Below, one piece after another: positions 1-12,800 of a stretch of 64,000 bases of DNA. The notes under the pieces are model-generated. The model was not told the origin of the DNA, made no database searches, and worked only from the letters and a program-made list of their open reading frames with translations. The stretch's first letter is position 1. Every line of letters begins with the position of its first letter. The DNA lies in contig OX388305.1 in NCBI GenBank assembly GCA_947579605.1, positions 27,293,542 to 27,357,541 of the forward strand. The letters are read 5' to 3'. Position numbers and translations under genes: made by a program. This DNA is from Athripsodes cinereus (taxonomy: Eukaryota > Arthropoda > Insecta > Trichoptera > Leptoceridae).

Positions 1-759
1 GGTCTGGTTCAGGGCACTCAACTAGACACTTATGGTGTCTTTTCCGGCAATTTTCCACTATTCTGTAGATTCACAGAATATTAATAATCCGAGAGTACTG
101 ACTAAGCGTGTGGCTTGCTAAACGGCCAAACAGGAAAAGAGACTGAGGCATAGATACGACCGTTGAATTTAGCATTTTTATGTTGGTGTCCCTTATTTAC
201 TTACAGTATTGACAACATTGAAGCTAATTATTATTTGTGGTTTTCGATTTTGGCGGGGAATTTGAATCTTTTTATGACATTTAACCTATTTTCTTATGTC
301 AGATGTTTTTGCATCCTGACAATAATAATTATTAATAGTTTTCGTTTTCATCAATAATTATAGGAGATTAATATATCTATACAGGACCGTCTTTCACCCT
401 CCACCCTTTTGTCGCCGTTTGGTATAGCATTTTGAAATTTATTTCATGTTCTCGCCTCTTTTGTCTAAGCAGATATGTATTATGTTCATAAGCTTCCTAA
501 TAAATATTTGAAAATAAACGCATAGCATGAATAGAAACTTCATTTCAATTTGCACAAAAATGGAAGATAAGTAAATACTCTTATATCATATCGCTTCTAA
601 GTTAAATGATATGAATGTTTGATGTATTTTTTTATTTTCTTATGTGAATTGGATTACCGTAGTTATAATTTCTACATTATATAGTTTTGTATCAATATTT
701 ATAAAAATAATATCTACTTGTAAACTAAATAAATATAATGAAAACTTTTCCAATTGACT
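1..759. other. AT-rich noncoding sequence, nothing recognised
   Basis: No gene, RNA or transposon that I can name. Only short chance frames. Confidence 0.5.
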
Positions 760-830
760 CGGGAAATATGGGTTAGTTGGAAGATATCGCTTCTGAGACA
801 AACTCGCTCATTGCACAATATCGTAAGGTG
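760..830 (+). mobile_element. LINE 3' UTR fragment
   Basis: GGGTTAGTTGGAAGATATCG, then ACAAACTCGCTCATTGCA: the same 3' end as at 56155, but shorter and diverged, just left of the TA-flanked element. Confidence 0.55.
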
Positions 831-898
831 ACCGACTTTACTCATTTATTGAGTTTTGTTCTCTTTTTTCGCAAACCGTGTACTCTTTTCAAATCCTG

Positions 899-2272
899 TA
901 GGGGAAGTTGTATACCCTAGGGACAGTTTGTACCTAGGGACAGTGACATAATAATAATTTAGCCAAGCGTATGAAAATTAAGAAAAAATATTTTTTAGAG
1001 TGGGTACATTGCGTTTCACATGGTTACATTATTCATATTGCATTTGGCGCGATTATAGTGACACGTTTGAAAATTGTTACTTTTTCCTCACTAGAGTAAA
1101 TATCTTGGTGGATCTTTCCAAGTAAACAGTAAGTACATTTCCACTCTTAAATACTCTACGATAGAATTATATTGTGATGTTTGCAATTGTTATCATTTTC
1201 TTGTAGTTTTAAACGATTCAAATATGTAAATAAAAAACATGTGACAGTTTTTGACAAAACTTGTCTCATGTTGTACCAAGGGACACTCAGTGGAATTGTA
1301 TCTTGGGACGTCCCTAGGTACATCATTTTACATACTTTTTCATACTATCATGGCATTTACCACGAGTGGGGTAGCCAGTGGTGAGTGGACGACTGCATGC
1401 AATGAACACACAGTTTGTCCTCTTCGTGCTATATTTTTTTTTGTATGTGCGATGCTATAAAATGTAATTAACATTCATCGTTTTAAAATTTCGATATAAT
1501 ATTTTTTTATTATTATTTCCATAGTTGACGCTTAGTAAATATCCAACATCGCGATGTGATGTTTCTAAAGTATTCCTCGTAAAGTTCGTTGGTAGTCTGG
1601 AGGTTCGATACCAGGTGCCGGCAAACTACCCTTTCACGACACAAGCTTTTAATAGCTTACTGTGAAAGGTGTATAAGGTTGTATTTGGGTTTATAATAAA
1701 CAAAACCCAGATATATTTTTTTAAATAAAAAAAGACCATTTTACCTCTATTAACGTTGTTGAATTTTCTTAGGAAGTAGATATTTTTAGTTGTTTCTTTA
1801 TTATATTTATATATGTTTATAAGATATAATTATATAATATGATAAGGATTCCTTTTATATTTTATACCTAATTTTTTTCAGTTAATGAAACCTCTCCGTA
1901 TTTTATTTTTATGTGTATATTAAAAATTAATTGTCGATTATATTTTGTATTTATTTTATTACAAAATACATATTTAATTTTCCAAGAAAATGGTGAAAAT
2001 AGTTAACTGTCCCTAGGTACATTTGTTGTCCCTAGGTATGTCAGTACTTGTCCCTAGGTACATACGAGGTTCTCTAGGTTCTACCTAGGGACACTTTTTT
2101 TTATTTTACTTGTATATTCAATTCAACTATGGATAAACTCGTTTTGACCTCTTAATTATAAAGAAGTTTAATAAGTGTCGCGATGTTAATCATAATTATG
2201 TCAGATTCATCGTGTTATAAACAAATACTACAACTTTGAAAAAAGTGTCCCTAGGGTATACAACTTCCCCTA
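899..2272. mobile_element. TA-flanked inverted-repeat DNA transposon, non-autonomous
   Basis: Perfect terminal inverted repeats of about 27 bp (GGGGAAGTTGTATACCC.. at the left, its reverse complement at the right) are bounded by TA dinucleotides, the target duplication of Tc1/mariner-type elements. Inside, the motif TGTCCCTAGGTACA and variants recur near both ends (about 920-950, 1300-1325, 2010-2100), like iterated transposase-binding sites. No transposase frame is visible. A tRNA-derived SINE lies inside at about 1582-1735. Confidence 0.8.
1582..1735 (+). mobile_element. tRNA-derived SINE, copy 1 (head-deleted)
   Basis: Starts AGTTCGTTGGTAGTCTGGAGG, then jumps directly to the B-box-like GGTTCGATACC, followed by the common body (CTTTCACGACACAAGCTTTT.., GTGAAAGGTGTATAAGG, TTGTATTTGGGTTTATAA) and an A-rich tail. 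Compared with the copies at 19978 and 39193 about 35 bp between the A box and B box are missing. It is nested in the TA-flanked element. Confidence 0.75.
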
Positions 2273-2379
2273 CTCTGAAAGTACTCATTTTTATTATTTT
2301 GTACTCATTCGTATTTCTGAAACATTTTTTTAGATTATTTTATTTCAATTTTATTATTGAAATTTAAATTGTTTCAAAT

Positions 2380-3010
2380 GGACCCTTCTAAATAGTAAAA
2401 TTGAATCGAATGAAGTTTTTTCAGCAGTCGAATTTGTAATGAAGGAAGAAATTGTTATTAATGTCAATTTTCTCTTTGAAGAAATTCGAAGAGTAAATTT
2501 ATATTTAAATGAAGAAAAATTGAAGAAATGGAACGATGAGAAAATAGAACTTGCCAAAAGATGGGTAGAAATATTTTGGCATTTTAGAGTATGTACAACA
2601 TATCCATGAAAATTTAAAAGTTGTAATAGAAATTTCCTTATGTTGTCCAGGCACTAATGCTGCTGTTGAAAGGGTATTTTCACTAGAGAATGATTATTGG
2701 AGCAGTGAGAAGTTGCAACTTTCTGTTAAAACATTTTCTGCCATCTTAACAGTCAATTTTAATATGTAAAATGAAAGTTGTTCGGATGTGGCTACATTAT
2801 TAGACGAACATCCTCATTTAGCAAAAAAATCCACTCCGAAGAAAAATACGTTTTTAAGAGAAAATAAAGCTTTTATCGTTTTTTCTTCTTTTTTTTCACC
2901 TATGAAATACTTGCAAAGTGTAGGTAGTCATTTTGAACAAAAAATAGTTGGTCACCTTAAATATAATTTATTGGTATCACATTATTTTATAACTTAGTAA
3001 ATATGTGTTG
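2380..3010 (+). pseudogene. hAT transposase C-terminal relic
   Basis: Several frames, broken by frameshifts and stops, together give the C-terminal dimerisation region of a hAT-family transposase. First comes a helical acidic stretch with LFEEIRR and a KRWVEIF motif (2430-2600). Then, after a frame change, CCPGTNAAVERVFSLENDYW and EKLQLSVKTFSAILTVNFN (2650-2770), the classical N/AAVERVFS..W..E+..LS hAT signature. The tail reads SCSDVATLLDEHPHLAKKS. The N-terminal BED finger and catalytic region were not found. This is a dead copy. The element's right end is probably near 3800, where a GC-rich segment ends CCGCAAGTTGGCCCCCTTGG, the typical terminus of this hAT group. Confidence 0.8.
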
Positions 3011-3659
3011 TGCAATAAAGTTAATTATAAATAGGTACCTACAAATTGTAAACAAACCATAGCAAATTTGAGGAATGTATTTCAACTTTTAATTCTTTAC
3101 TTTTTACTTACTTGCCTACCTACTGGCCCTTTTATACAGTCTTTACGATTTTAAAGCAAGCGACATTGAAGAGAGATCCACCTCCACCCGGATCTTGCAG
3201 ACTTGACATTTTCATTTTATAATCAGACAAGATTTGAATAAGATTATAATGTAATTAATTCCCGCACTACTTCCTCTTGTAGGTATAAAAGTTATATTTG
3301 TATACATAGGTTTATTATTTTATTGTTAATTCTCGGGGAGGGTGTAGTCTCTGCTCCTAGAAGATCTAAAATAAGGAAAAATAGCATTGAAGCAGATTTC
3401 TTACTAGACGCCAGACCTAATAAATATTGGGAGAAATAGAATTTAGCTGCCATTGTCTTGAAAAATATTGGGTATATTTTTGCATGTCTCTCAACGTAGG
3501 AAATTATTTTGATTTTCTTGTTAGTGGAAAGCTGATATTAGATTTATCTCCTTTAATATTGATATTCGGGGTTAGTCTATATCCCCCCGTCGCCAAATTT
3601 CCAAAATGGTATAGGAATTTGAAACGTTTCAAAACTCTTCATTTTCTTTAAGAATATTT

Positions 3660-3805
3660 TCTCAAAATACCTCTTTCAAAAAAGTAATGAGTATTTGTAC
3701 CAACTATTATTAAAAAAAGTATCCATATGCTTCGCGGGCCGCACGTAGACACCCAACGGGCAGCATGCGGCCCACGGACCGCAAGTTGGCCCCCTTGGTC
3801 TATAT
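3660..3805. mobile_element. GC-rich hAT-type terminus
   Basis: The stretch GCGGGCCGCACGTAG..GCATGCGGCCCACGGACCGCAAGTTGGCCCCCTTGG is far more GC-rich than its surroundings and has the GCGGCCC..CCGCAAGTT look of insect hAT ends. It probably belongs with the transposase relic just upstream. The matching left end was not located. Confidence 0.5.
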
Positions 3806-3925
3806 GAAAATTGAGATAATTGTCTTACCAAGAAATCTATATTTGTCATGATCATATTGGGTAAATATTACTGATATTGTTCATTATAATGAATAACATC
3901 ATAAATTCATAAAATATGGCATATT

Positions 3926-4797
3926 TAGGGTTGCCACTTTTCTTTATGCAGTTATAGTACATTGGTTATTAAAGGTAAGAAAAAAAAGTACATAGTATCA
4001 AAATAAAGTAAACTTTATTTTTCTTGATTAATATGTTTTGCAGATCAATGTATTAAATTAGTATCTCTAACTATAACTGCACAGCATCTTTACAGTCTAT
4101 ATTTAAATTAAAGTAAATAAGTACCTTGTTAATTTTTTATTGAATTCAGAGACACTTTGTTTCTTTTTGATTATAAAGTTGGTTTAGTAAAGCGATTTCT
4201 CCATAAAGATCATCCATATCTACATTAAGTTTTAGCAGATTTATATTTTCAATTACACTAACAATATTATCAAATTCTATATTGCTTTTTAAACTTATAA
4301 GTGTAAGTACCTAGCCAGTTTGTGTTATTAAAATCAAACTATTTATTTAGGTACTCTAGGGCTTCGTCAATAAATAATGAAAAAATCCTGTGAATTTTCA
4401 TAGTCAGTTCCGGTGAAGATAACAGTTTAATTTTTTTTGCCTGTTTCATAGCCAAAAAAGAGATCTTCTTTTCTTTGTGTTATTAATCCATCTCTAGACT
4501 AACCGTGATCTCATAACTATCTAAAATTGTTATGCAGTTGCCTTCTAGACATTTCACAGCTTTATAAGTGACTAAAAAATGCAAATGAATCATATCATTC
4601 TCACAGTTTCATTGAGCATTTGAAACCAATTTCTTTTAACAAAAAAATATTGACGACTACATTTTTCAAAATCCCAAAGAAGTCAAATCATGTGAAATAA
4701 AGTATTTTCATGTACTTTATTGTTCTCATAAAGTATAATTACCTGAAATAACCTACAATACTTTATTATTATGTATAAAGTACGGGTGGCAACCCTA
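3926..4797. mobile_element. hAT-type non-autonomous element, 872 bp
   Basis: Terminal inverted repeats TAGGGTTGCCAC...GTGGCAACCCTA, with flanking 8-mers GGCATATT (left) and GGCATTTT (right) that match at 7 of 8 positions, fitting the 8-bp target duplication of hAT elements. The interior is AT-rich and non-coding. The same terminal sequence bounds the shorter element at 7458. Confidence 0.72.
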
Positions 4798-4825
4798 GGC
4801 ATTTTCTACATATTTTTGGCATTAT

Positions 4826-7205
4826 TTATTTATTTATTTTCATCTTGAACAGGGATACAAACAGTCATATCATAAACAGTATTGAACAGAAAATGCAAAA
4901 CAATTAGTGGACCAGCAAAGTCCCCCAATATTACCAATATGCTAATTACAATATTTTTTAAATAGATAAGCAACTTGTGAATAAAATGTGGAATTTCATA
5001 AAATAAAAATAATAATCATAATAAAAATAAAATAAAACAAATAAAATAAAATATAATAAAATATTCATTAAATAATTACACATAGATACGCATATCTGAC
5101 AATAAACACACAATGAAAACTCTCCAGTGAATAAAAACATGCGAGCGCAAATAAATCGCACAGGATAACTCATATAAGCCAGTTAAGGCAATGTAGAAGA
5201 GGCTATAACAGTTCAACAACACCGCTCCTGAATTGGTTTCTAGTCATATTGAACATATCGAGACTCTTAAAAAAAGTGTTGTAAACAGAACAACTACGCT
5301 GCAAGAAAGAACTCTGTATGTAGTTGGTACTACACGGAGGCAATCTGAAGAGATAGTTGGATCTAGTGTTTCGCAATGGGCAGTTGAAGTAAATCTCCTC
5401 CAAGAGCCTCGATGAGTTAACCTCGCCATTTACGATCTTAAACAAATACAAAATGTCACTCTGTGTCCTTCTACTTTCAAGTGATGAGATCTTATGAAAT
5501 GCAAGAGCCTCTCTATAATTTTCAAAATATTGTCCCCTCAAAAAACTAAGGCGCTTGATGAATCTTCTCTGTATAGCCTCAATTCTATCAATGTAAGTTG
5601 TGTACTGAGGGCTCCATACGACTGATGCAAATTCTAAATTACTGCGTACGAAGGCGTAGTAAAGAACTCTCAGGGTAAATGGACACCTAAAGGGTTTACA
5701 TATTCTTAGTATAAAACCTAGCATTCTCTGAGCTTTTTCAAGAATGGCGTCAGCGTGAGCCCTGTAAAGCATTTTTGAGTCAAGAATAATACCTAAATCT
5801 CTCACTTTAACGCATCGAGATAATGACTCACCATCGATGGTATAAGAAAAGCTTACAGGATGCGGAGCCCTAGTAAATGTAATAGTATGACACTTAGAAA
5901 TATTCAGGTAGAGCTGATTTGCTCGACAATATTCTGATAGGCGCTGGAGATCACTCTGCAACTCCATACAGTCGCTGATATTATTGATCTTATGAAATAC
6001 CTTGGTATCATCAGCAAACATAAGGAATTCCGAGTGATGAAAACATTTCCCAATATCATTGATGTATAGTGCAAACAGCAAGGGCCCCAGATGAGAACCC
6101 TGTGGAATTCCAGAGCAACACGGTCGAAACTGGGAGACAGTACCATTAATCGCTACTGCTTGCGAACGTCCCTCCACGTAAGATGTAAACCACCTGAGGA
6201 GGTCACCGTGCACCCCAAAACAACGTAGCTTGTGCAAAAGGATTCTGTGACTTATCTTGTCAAATGCCTTAGCGTAGTCTGTGTACACAGCATCCACTTG
6301 ACCACCCCTGCCCATTGATTTGGTTATGAAACTAGTAAACTCAAGAAGATTAGACTCCACAGATCTACCACTGATAAACCCATGTTGGTTCGGCAGTATA
6401 ACGGAGCTCACATCAGCAGACAATTGCTTCACCACAATTTTTTCCATCAACTTACCAAATATCGATAGTTTCGAGATTGGTCTATAATTGAGGACGCTTT
6501 GTCTGTCACCAGATTTGTGGATAGGTGTGATAAAAGATCTTTTCCAGATACTTGGAAATACACCCTCGTGAAAAGAGCGTTCATATAGGATGCAGAGAGG
6601 CATGGACAACTCCTCAGCGCACTGTCGAATGAAAACCGCAGGAACACCATCAGGACCCGATCCACCGTTCGGATCCAACTCCCTGATACATTCCAGTACA
6701 ATATCTGAGGAAAAGTGTATACTGTGAACATCCATCACACTCAGCATCACCTCCGACGAAAATGTTGTGAAAATACTCGCTGAACAAATCAGATATAGAT
6801 TCCACATCTGAACAAGTCCTACCATCATAATGCATGGTAGCTGGCAATGAAGATGAGGATCTCACAGATTTAACATAAGACCAGAATTTGTTAGGGTCTT
6901 TTTTAATTAACCCCTCGGTGCCCAATAAAAACTTATTATAACATTCCTTGGTAATTTTCTTTTGCCTCGACCTCAGCAATGCAAAAGCCCGCTGGTCAGA
7001 TATATTGCCAGTTTGCTTCCAGCGCTTGTGAAACTTCAGCTTTTCTCGTATGACTTTTATTAGAGCCTGATTATACCAGACAGGATATCTAGTTTTAGAA
7101 CGAATTACTTTTCGTGGAATACAGTCACTGATTATTTGGTTCAAAATAATATAAAATTTAGACGCAACTCCCTCGACATCGGCAGAATCCAGCACTTGTT
7201 TCCAA
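4826..7205 (-). mobile_element. LINE (Jockey-like non-LTR retrotransposon), 5'-truncated, one frameshift
   Basis: Minus-strand ORF2 remains. Codons from about 7195 down to 6760 encode the region between endonuclease and reverse transcriptase (YPVWYNQALIKVIREKLKFH, DPNKFWSYVKS, ISDLFSEYF). After a frameshift near 6.76 kb an uninterrupted 500-codon frame to 5203 covers the full reverse transcriptase: GPDGVPAVF, NYRPIS, QHGFISGRS, YTDYAKAFD, SGIPQGSHLGPLLF, FADD catalytic box, LGIILD, and the C-terminal LEFASVVWSPQ region to a natural stop. The 3'UTR continues to a (AAATA)-type tail at 4826. The APE endonuclease is absent: the copy is truncated at its 5' end. The long intact frame points to a fairly recent insertion, but it cannot be autonomous. 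Confidence 0.92.
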
Positions 7206-7457
7206 TCTAATTATAATATACTTATATAATATGTTCTGCCAATTTATCTACACCAACTTCATATTTCTCTTTTCATTTGTTCAGAACATGTATATTTTAA
7301 TTATTTATAGTTTTTTTTTATATTTTAATTGTAATAACCTTTCCCAGAAGATCAGATGTTACCTTTTAACATTAGCCACTTTTCAGATTCAATATACTTG
7401 ATCCAAAGTTACTGTTAAATCTTAAATGGAGGGTTGAAGTAAAATGTTGCCTACAAC

Positions 7458-7630
7458 TAGGGTTGCCAGATATGTTGAAAAAAAAAACCGGTCATTTTAT
7501 TTATTAACAGAAATATAATGTATTTATTGTGAAATAAAATCTTCTGTCCGGTTTATAGAGATTTTCTTGACTGGACAAGCATTACGAAAACCGGACTGTT
7601 CGGTCGAAAACCGTACATCTGGCAACCCTA
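7458..7630. mobile_element. hAT MITE, 173 bp, perfect 8-bp target duplication
   Basis: Inverted termini TAGGGTTGCCAGATATGT / ACATCTGGCAACCCTA are flanked on both sides by CCTACAAC (7450-7457 and 7631-7638), a perfect 8-bp target duplication as made by hAT transposases. The interior contains further inverted CCGGT/ACCGG motifs and no coding potential. Confidence 0.9.
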
Positions 7631-7839
7631 CCTACAACTGATACAGCCAACAAATCTTAACTTTGGATATTTTCTTTAACTCTTCCTCTTAGATTATTCT
7701 GTTTAATTATTATTATAGATACTCTCACAACATATTATCTTCCTTGTAGTATACAATGATCCACTATAAAGATTTGCTATATTCTTTAGTTGTTTAAAAT
7801 TATTAGTGTGCTGATTATAATAAAAATAGATCTTCTATG

Positions 7840-9267
7840 ACAATCCCCAAAATCAAACAAACTATAGGCCAATATCAATACTCAGTTCTGTCTCAAAAAT
7901 ATTTGAAAAAGCAATTAAAGTAAGGCTTACAAGTTGCTTGGACAAACACAAAATACTGTCAGAAAATCAGTACGGATTCAGGAAGGGAGTTGGAACACAA
8001 AACACCATGAATAGATTGACAAGTTATGTGCTAGACTGTCTGGATGGAGGAAAAAAATGTCTAGCAGTATTCCTTGATCTGGCAAAGGCCTTTGATCGGT
8101 TTCCCATCGGATATTATAAAAAAATTGGAATTCATTGGAATACGGGGGGTGACCATAAACTTTTTCGAAAGCTTTCTTACAGGCAGATTGCAGCGTACGA
8201 GATTAAAGAATGATGTGATGAGTAAAGCATCCAGAATTGAGTTTGGTGTACCTCAGGGAAGTACCCTTGGTCCATTACTTTTCTTGATTTACATCAACGA
8301 TTTGTGTGATTTGAAAATAGATGGTACCATAATAACTTTTGCCGACGATACAGTCTTGGCGTTCAGTGGAAACACATGGGATGAGACATATTCCTTAGCT
8401 CACAGAGGCGTAAGGGAAATTAAAAGATGGTTAGATGGACACCTTCTTACACTAAATACAGCTAAAACAAAATATGTGCCCTTCTCATTAACATCAGTAT
8501 CACAACCAAATGAGTGTTTGTGATTGTCAACTTGATTGTAAGTGTCCTAAAATAGAAAGCACCGACTCAATAAGATACTTGGGTATCACATTCGATAGAC
8601 ACCTGAGGTGGTCCACTCATCTAGAAATTTTGGCAAAGAAGTTGCGGAAATTAATATTCTTTTCAGATCAGTGAGACATATTCTTGAGTACAACAAGATG
8701 AAAAGGTTTATCTGGCATTGTGTCAATCAATTTTATCATATGGCATTGAATGTTGGGGTGGTGCTTTTGTAAATCATTTGTATCCTGTTGTCATTGCGCA
8801 TAAAGCCATTCTGAGAGTTATTCATTTTTGCGGATACAGATCACCATCTGAGCCACTTTATAAAACTTTTGGGGTACTGGATCCTAGGCAGTTATATATA
8901 TGCTCCATATATTATTAAGATACCAAATTGAGAAGAGCAATAATACTGTTATTCAACACACTCATTTAACTAGGATGAGTACCCAACAGATGCGACGTCC
9001 TCCAAAGATGAATACTACACATTGTCAGAAGTTTGCAAAATACCTGGGACCAAAAATTTACAACAGATTGTGTGCTATGATAAAGGGGGAACATAGAAAA
9101 TATATGTTTAAGAAACGGGTATTTCACTGGTTGCTAGATGTGGGAAGAAAGAATGTCGAAGATATGCTGGGCATTTTGATATAACAGAATTGATTGGGGT
9201 ATATGTTCGTGTGGATAATACATCTGTAATGTATAATATCCTTTACGGCTGTGCTCCATGAAATAAT
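7840..9267 (+). mobile_element. LINE reverse-transcriptase relic, Jockey/CR1-like
   Basis: Plus-strand fragments in shifting frames. First NYRPISILSSVSKIFEKA, then NQYGFRKGVGTQNTMN and VFLDLAKAFD (to about 8100). After a frameshift come FGVPQGSTLGPLLFLIYIND and the FADD catalytic box (8240-8360), then DSIRYLGITFDRHLRW, a C-terminal SILSYGIECWGG-like part (8718-8780) and KYLGPKIYNRL (9040). Several stops and at least three frameshifts make it inactive. The endonuclease half is missing. It ends near an AATAATAAG tail. It runs opposite to, and differs in sequence from, the copy at 4826-7205. Confidence 0.88.
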
Positions 9268-9607
9268 AAGACAGTTACAATTTCACACAAGAGAGTTTTG
9301 TCCTCTAGTATCTTGTATTATTTAATCGAAATAAGGATTAGAAATCCTCTGTTTCTGCCTGATTATTAATCATCCCAGTAATAGGGACAATACCATATTT
9401 TTTACTTTCCCAAAAAACAAAGAATTAAAGAGAAAATGGTTGAAATACATATGAGACGAGCGTGCAACATACATTTTATGATAGCTATTGGTTTTTTTAA
9501 AAGTACTGTCTTTCAGCTTTTTAAACAGAATTATAATATCTATGTATCTATATTATCATGCCATCTCCCACAAATGGGGAAGCTAAAGATCTCAATTGTG
9601 TATCCAA

Positions 9608-9830
9608 GGTCATAATATTGTTTTTTCAGATGACCTCTATTATAGGCATTTTCAATATTTTCAGGTCACAGTATTGTTTTTTCAGATGACTTCTATTATA
9701 AGCGTTTTCAATATTTTCAGGTTAAAATATTGTTTTTTCAGATGACCTCTAATATAAGCGTTTTCAATATTTTCAGGTTATAATATTGTTTTTTCAGATG
9801 ACCTCTATTATAGGCGTTTTCAATTTTTTG
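9608..9830. repeat. 56-bp minisatellite, four copies
   Basis: Four consecutive units of 56 bp beginning GGTCATAATATTG or close variants and containing TTTTTTCAGATGACCTCTA, with a few substitutions between copies. Unit starts are at 9608, 9664, 9720 and 9776; the last one ends slightly early. Confidence 0.9.
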
Positions 9831-9839
9831 TTCTCATAA

Positions 9840-12800
9840 AAGAAGATGTAGTAGAGTAAAAATCGGACACAATTTAATAAAACATATTAATCTAGCACAC
9901 TACAAATTCTACTTTTAAACAACTTTATTACAGGAAAACTACACATAACTAGACAGTTGAATCACACGCTTCATGAGCGTATTGAGTGACATTAGTTGAT
10001 TTCACCTTGTGTAGTTGTTGGGTAGAAAATAAACGCAAGTTCAAGTGAAAATTTCTTTTATTGTTTATATATTTTCAACATATGGAGTGATTGATAGTGT
10101 GTCTTATCAATCCCAGAACTTTTACAACACTGAGTATAGAGTCTACCCTACATTGTATATGTAGGAATGTTATATAGTAGGTATATTGTATGTATATGTG
10201 TTGTGTAGTGTTGTGTTGTGTTGTAACAAGGTCAGGGTTGGGAGACATGTGTTCATTATATTATTATGTTCTGTGTATGTATCAATATGTATAATCAATT
10301 AATTTGTTACTAGAACTAATAAGGGGAAATAACAAATACGTAGTTCATCAGTTTGACAAAATTAGTAGTTTATTAGTCTATTTATTTATTAGGCATTTAT
10401 CACCTTAAAGTGGATTGGATCGTTACATACATAGTAGTATCAATGTTAATATATTGTATTATACATACATACATATATATCTGTCACATTGAGCAGTTCT
10501 GGGTGAGATACCTGGTGGGTAGAGGGGAACAGTGCTACAATGCAAGACTCTAACTTGCCAGGCTCACATTTTTATTTCTCCCACGCACTCTCTATCTCAC
10601 TCAACACTCTCCAATGTGCCTCGTGTAAATTTAATCAAAAACAAGAAGATAGGGATAAATGTTTGTTTGTTTTTATTGTTTTGTATATATTTACAGTTAA
10701 TATTGTTTAGATATATACTAATTACTTCCCTATAATATTAGGTGTATGTCATATCATATCATATGATATCATACCACAAATACGATATCATATTAGAGGG
10801 TGTTTAGTAGTTGCTACCATTAGTTAATAAGTCATTCTTCTGATTTGGAATAATAATATTAGGTCATTCATTAATTACATAACAATACGTAAGTATTAAA
10901 ATATCACAAAATTATTCAAATAATAATAAGATTCCCTCCACCCTCCATCCTCCAGGTGAGGTGAGGTGGGGTGGGGTGGAAGTGACTCTGAATACCAAAT
11001 CCTTTCAATACCAAAACTTTGTGTTACTACAGATTATTATCCAAAGGAAGGATACAATATTCGATGTATTTAGAAACTTATATGATATCTCATTAAAATA
11101 TTCAAATGTAAAAAAAATATTGTGATCAATAAGAAAGAGATAATATTATAATATCAATGTATATCTCACTCACTCTATCTAGCATATTCATACTGTCAAT
11201 CATTTCACAAAAGTTTATAAAAAATATCACTATTTACATTATTCACTCCTCCAAAACTTGACAGAATTAAATTAACTACAAAAATTATCACGGAAACATG
11301 AAAACAATTAAATAATACAAATTTTTAAAAATAATATCTTGTTGAAATAAATAACAGAAATAATTTGCATGAACGAATAAACTATAGCAGGGTGTTGGTA
11401 AGTTGGTAAGTACGAATTTCATAAACAGTGTAATGATAGTGAAGTAAATAAGAGAGTCAAGTTTCAGACTTGTGTATAATGAAAACCACTGATTCACTAT
11501 TGTGTATTACATAAATGTATATATGCCTCATATGTATATAACTATCATATTATCATAATTATATTATATTACCATATAAAGTATGTTTATTACAATAGGT
11601 TCACTATAATGTAATGTTTATCATAATTTATTATTTCCGACTAGTAAAACCGAGATAAATATCATAATTATAAATAAAAATATTCTTTTCACACTAACAC
11701 AACAAATAATAATAATAAAACAACATAATAGTGATATCATCACATGACCAAGTAATAGTAATTTCATTATAATTAGATAATACGTTGAAAAACTTTAAAA
11801 GACCATGAAAAGAAAACAAAATGTGAGATGATAATTAAATATAAATAAACAACTCCAGGTCCAGCTACCTACTGTGTGTGTGTGGAGTAATACAACGACG
11901 GCAATCCTAGTCTATTATATGATATCAAGGATATGCTTCCTGCTTAGAGGAGGAACAGGGCTGCCACTACCACTGCCTCTGTTCTCCTGTACCCCACATG
12001 CCAACGTAACCCTAACTATATATGCTAAGCAGAACAGCCCCACTCTCACACCCAACATCTCAAGCACACCATAGCCATCCTCCCATCAGTCATTGCAATG
12101 TCACATATCTAACTAAATACACGGGATATTGGAAACAACAAGAGATTTTTATTAAGAAAGAACCTTACTCAACATAGTGATGTGATTTGAGGATAATGCA
12201 ATAATGCATATAATATACTATATACCACACCACACCACACTAGGCAAATCTAAGCTAAATAATATTATACTATTCTGTATTGTTATATGTACACAACATA
12301 CATGTACTTATACTTACTTATAGTTATATATGCATATGCATATGTATGCAGTGTATGAACAGCACACTGGCGGAGGTGTAGAGTGTAGACATTGTCATAC
12401 AAATAGTTGGGAGGGAGGCACACTATTATAGGCTGTATAGTAATTACTTAGGTATATTATATAATAGATATTATTCCACTATTAGGTACCTACATACTAT
12501 AATAATATGTATGTAGTTACATTAGAATACAACACTAACCCTACTCTCATAGAATACATCCCGTACTATTTATATGTTCCAAAATAAAACTGTATGATAT
12601 ATGGAAAATCTCCACAGTAACATATGTAATGAACATTTTAAGTGTAAGCATAAGACTTGATCAAACAAGTTAATAAAGTGCATCAAGTTGCACACTGCTC
12701 ACTACAGCACCACTAGGCCAGATTGCCTCTTCTCCTCTCTGTCTTCCAATCAAAGTCTCTCCACAAAGAGTCACAACAAATAGTTGATCACAGACATTGG

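Noticed and set aside
9608..9830. CRISPR array
   Set aside because: Units are contiguous without spacers, in a eukaryotic genome; it is a minisatellite.
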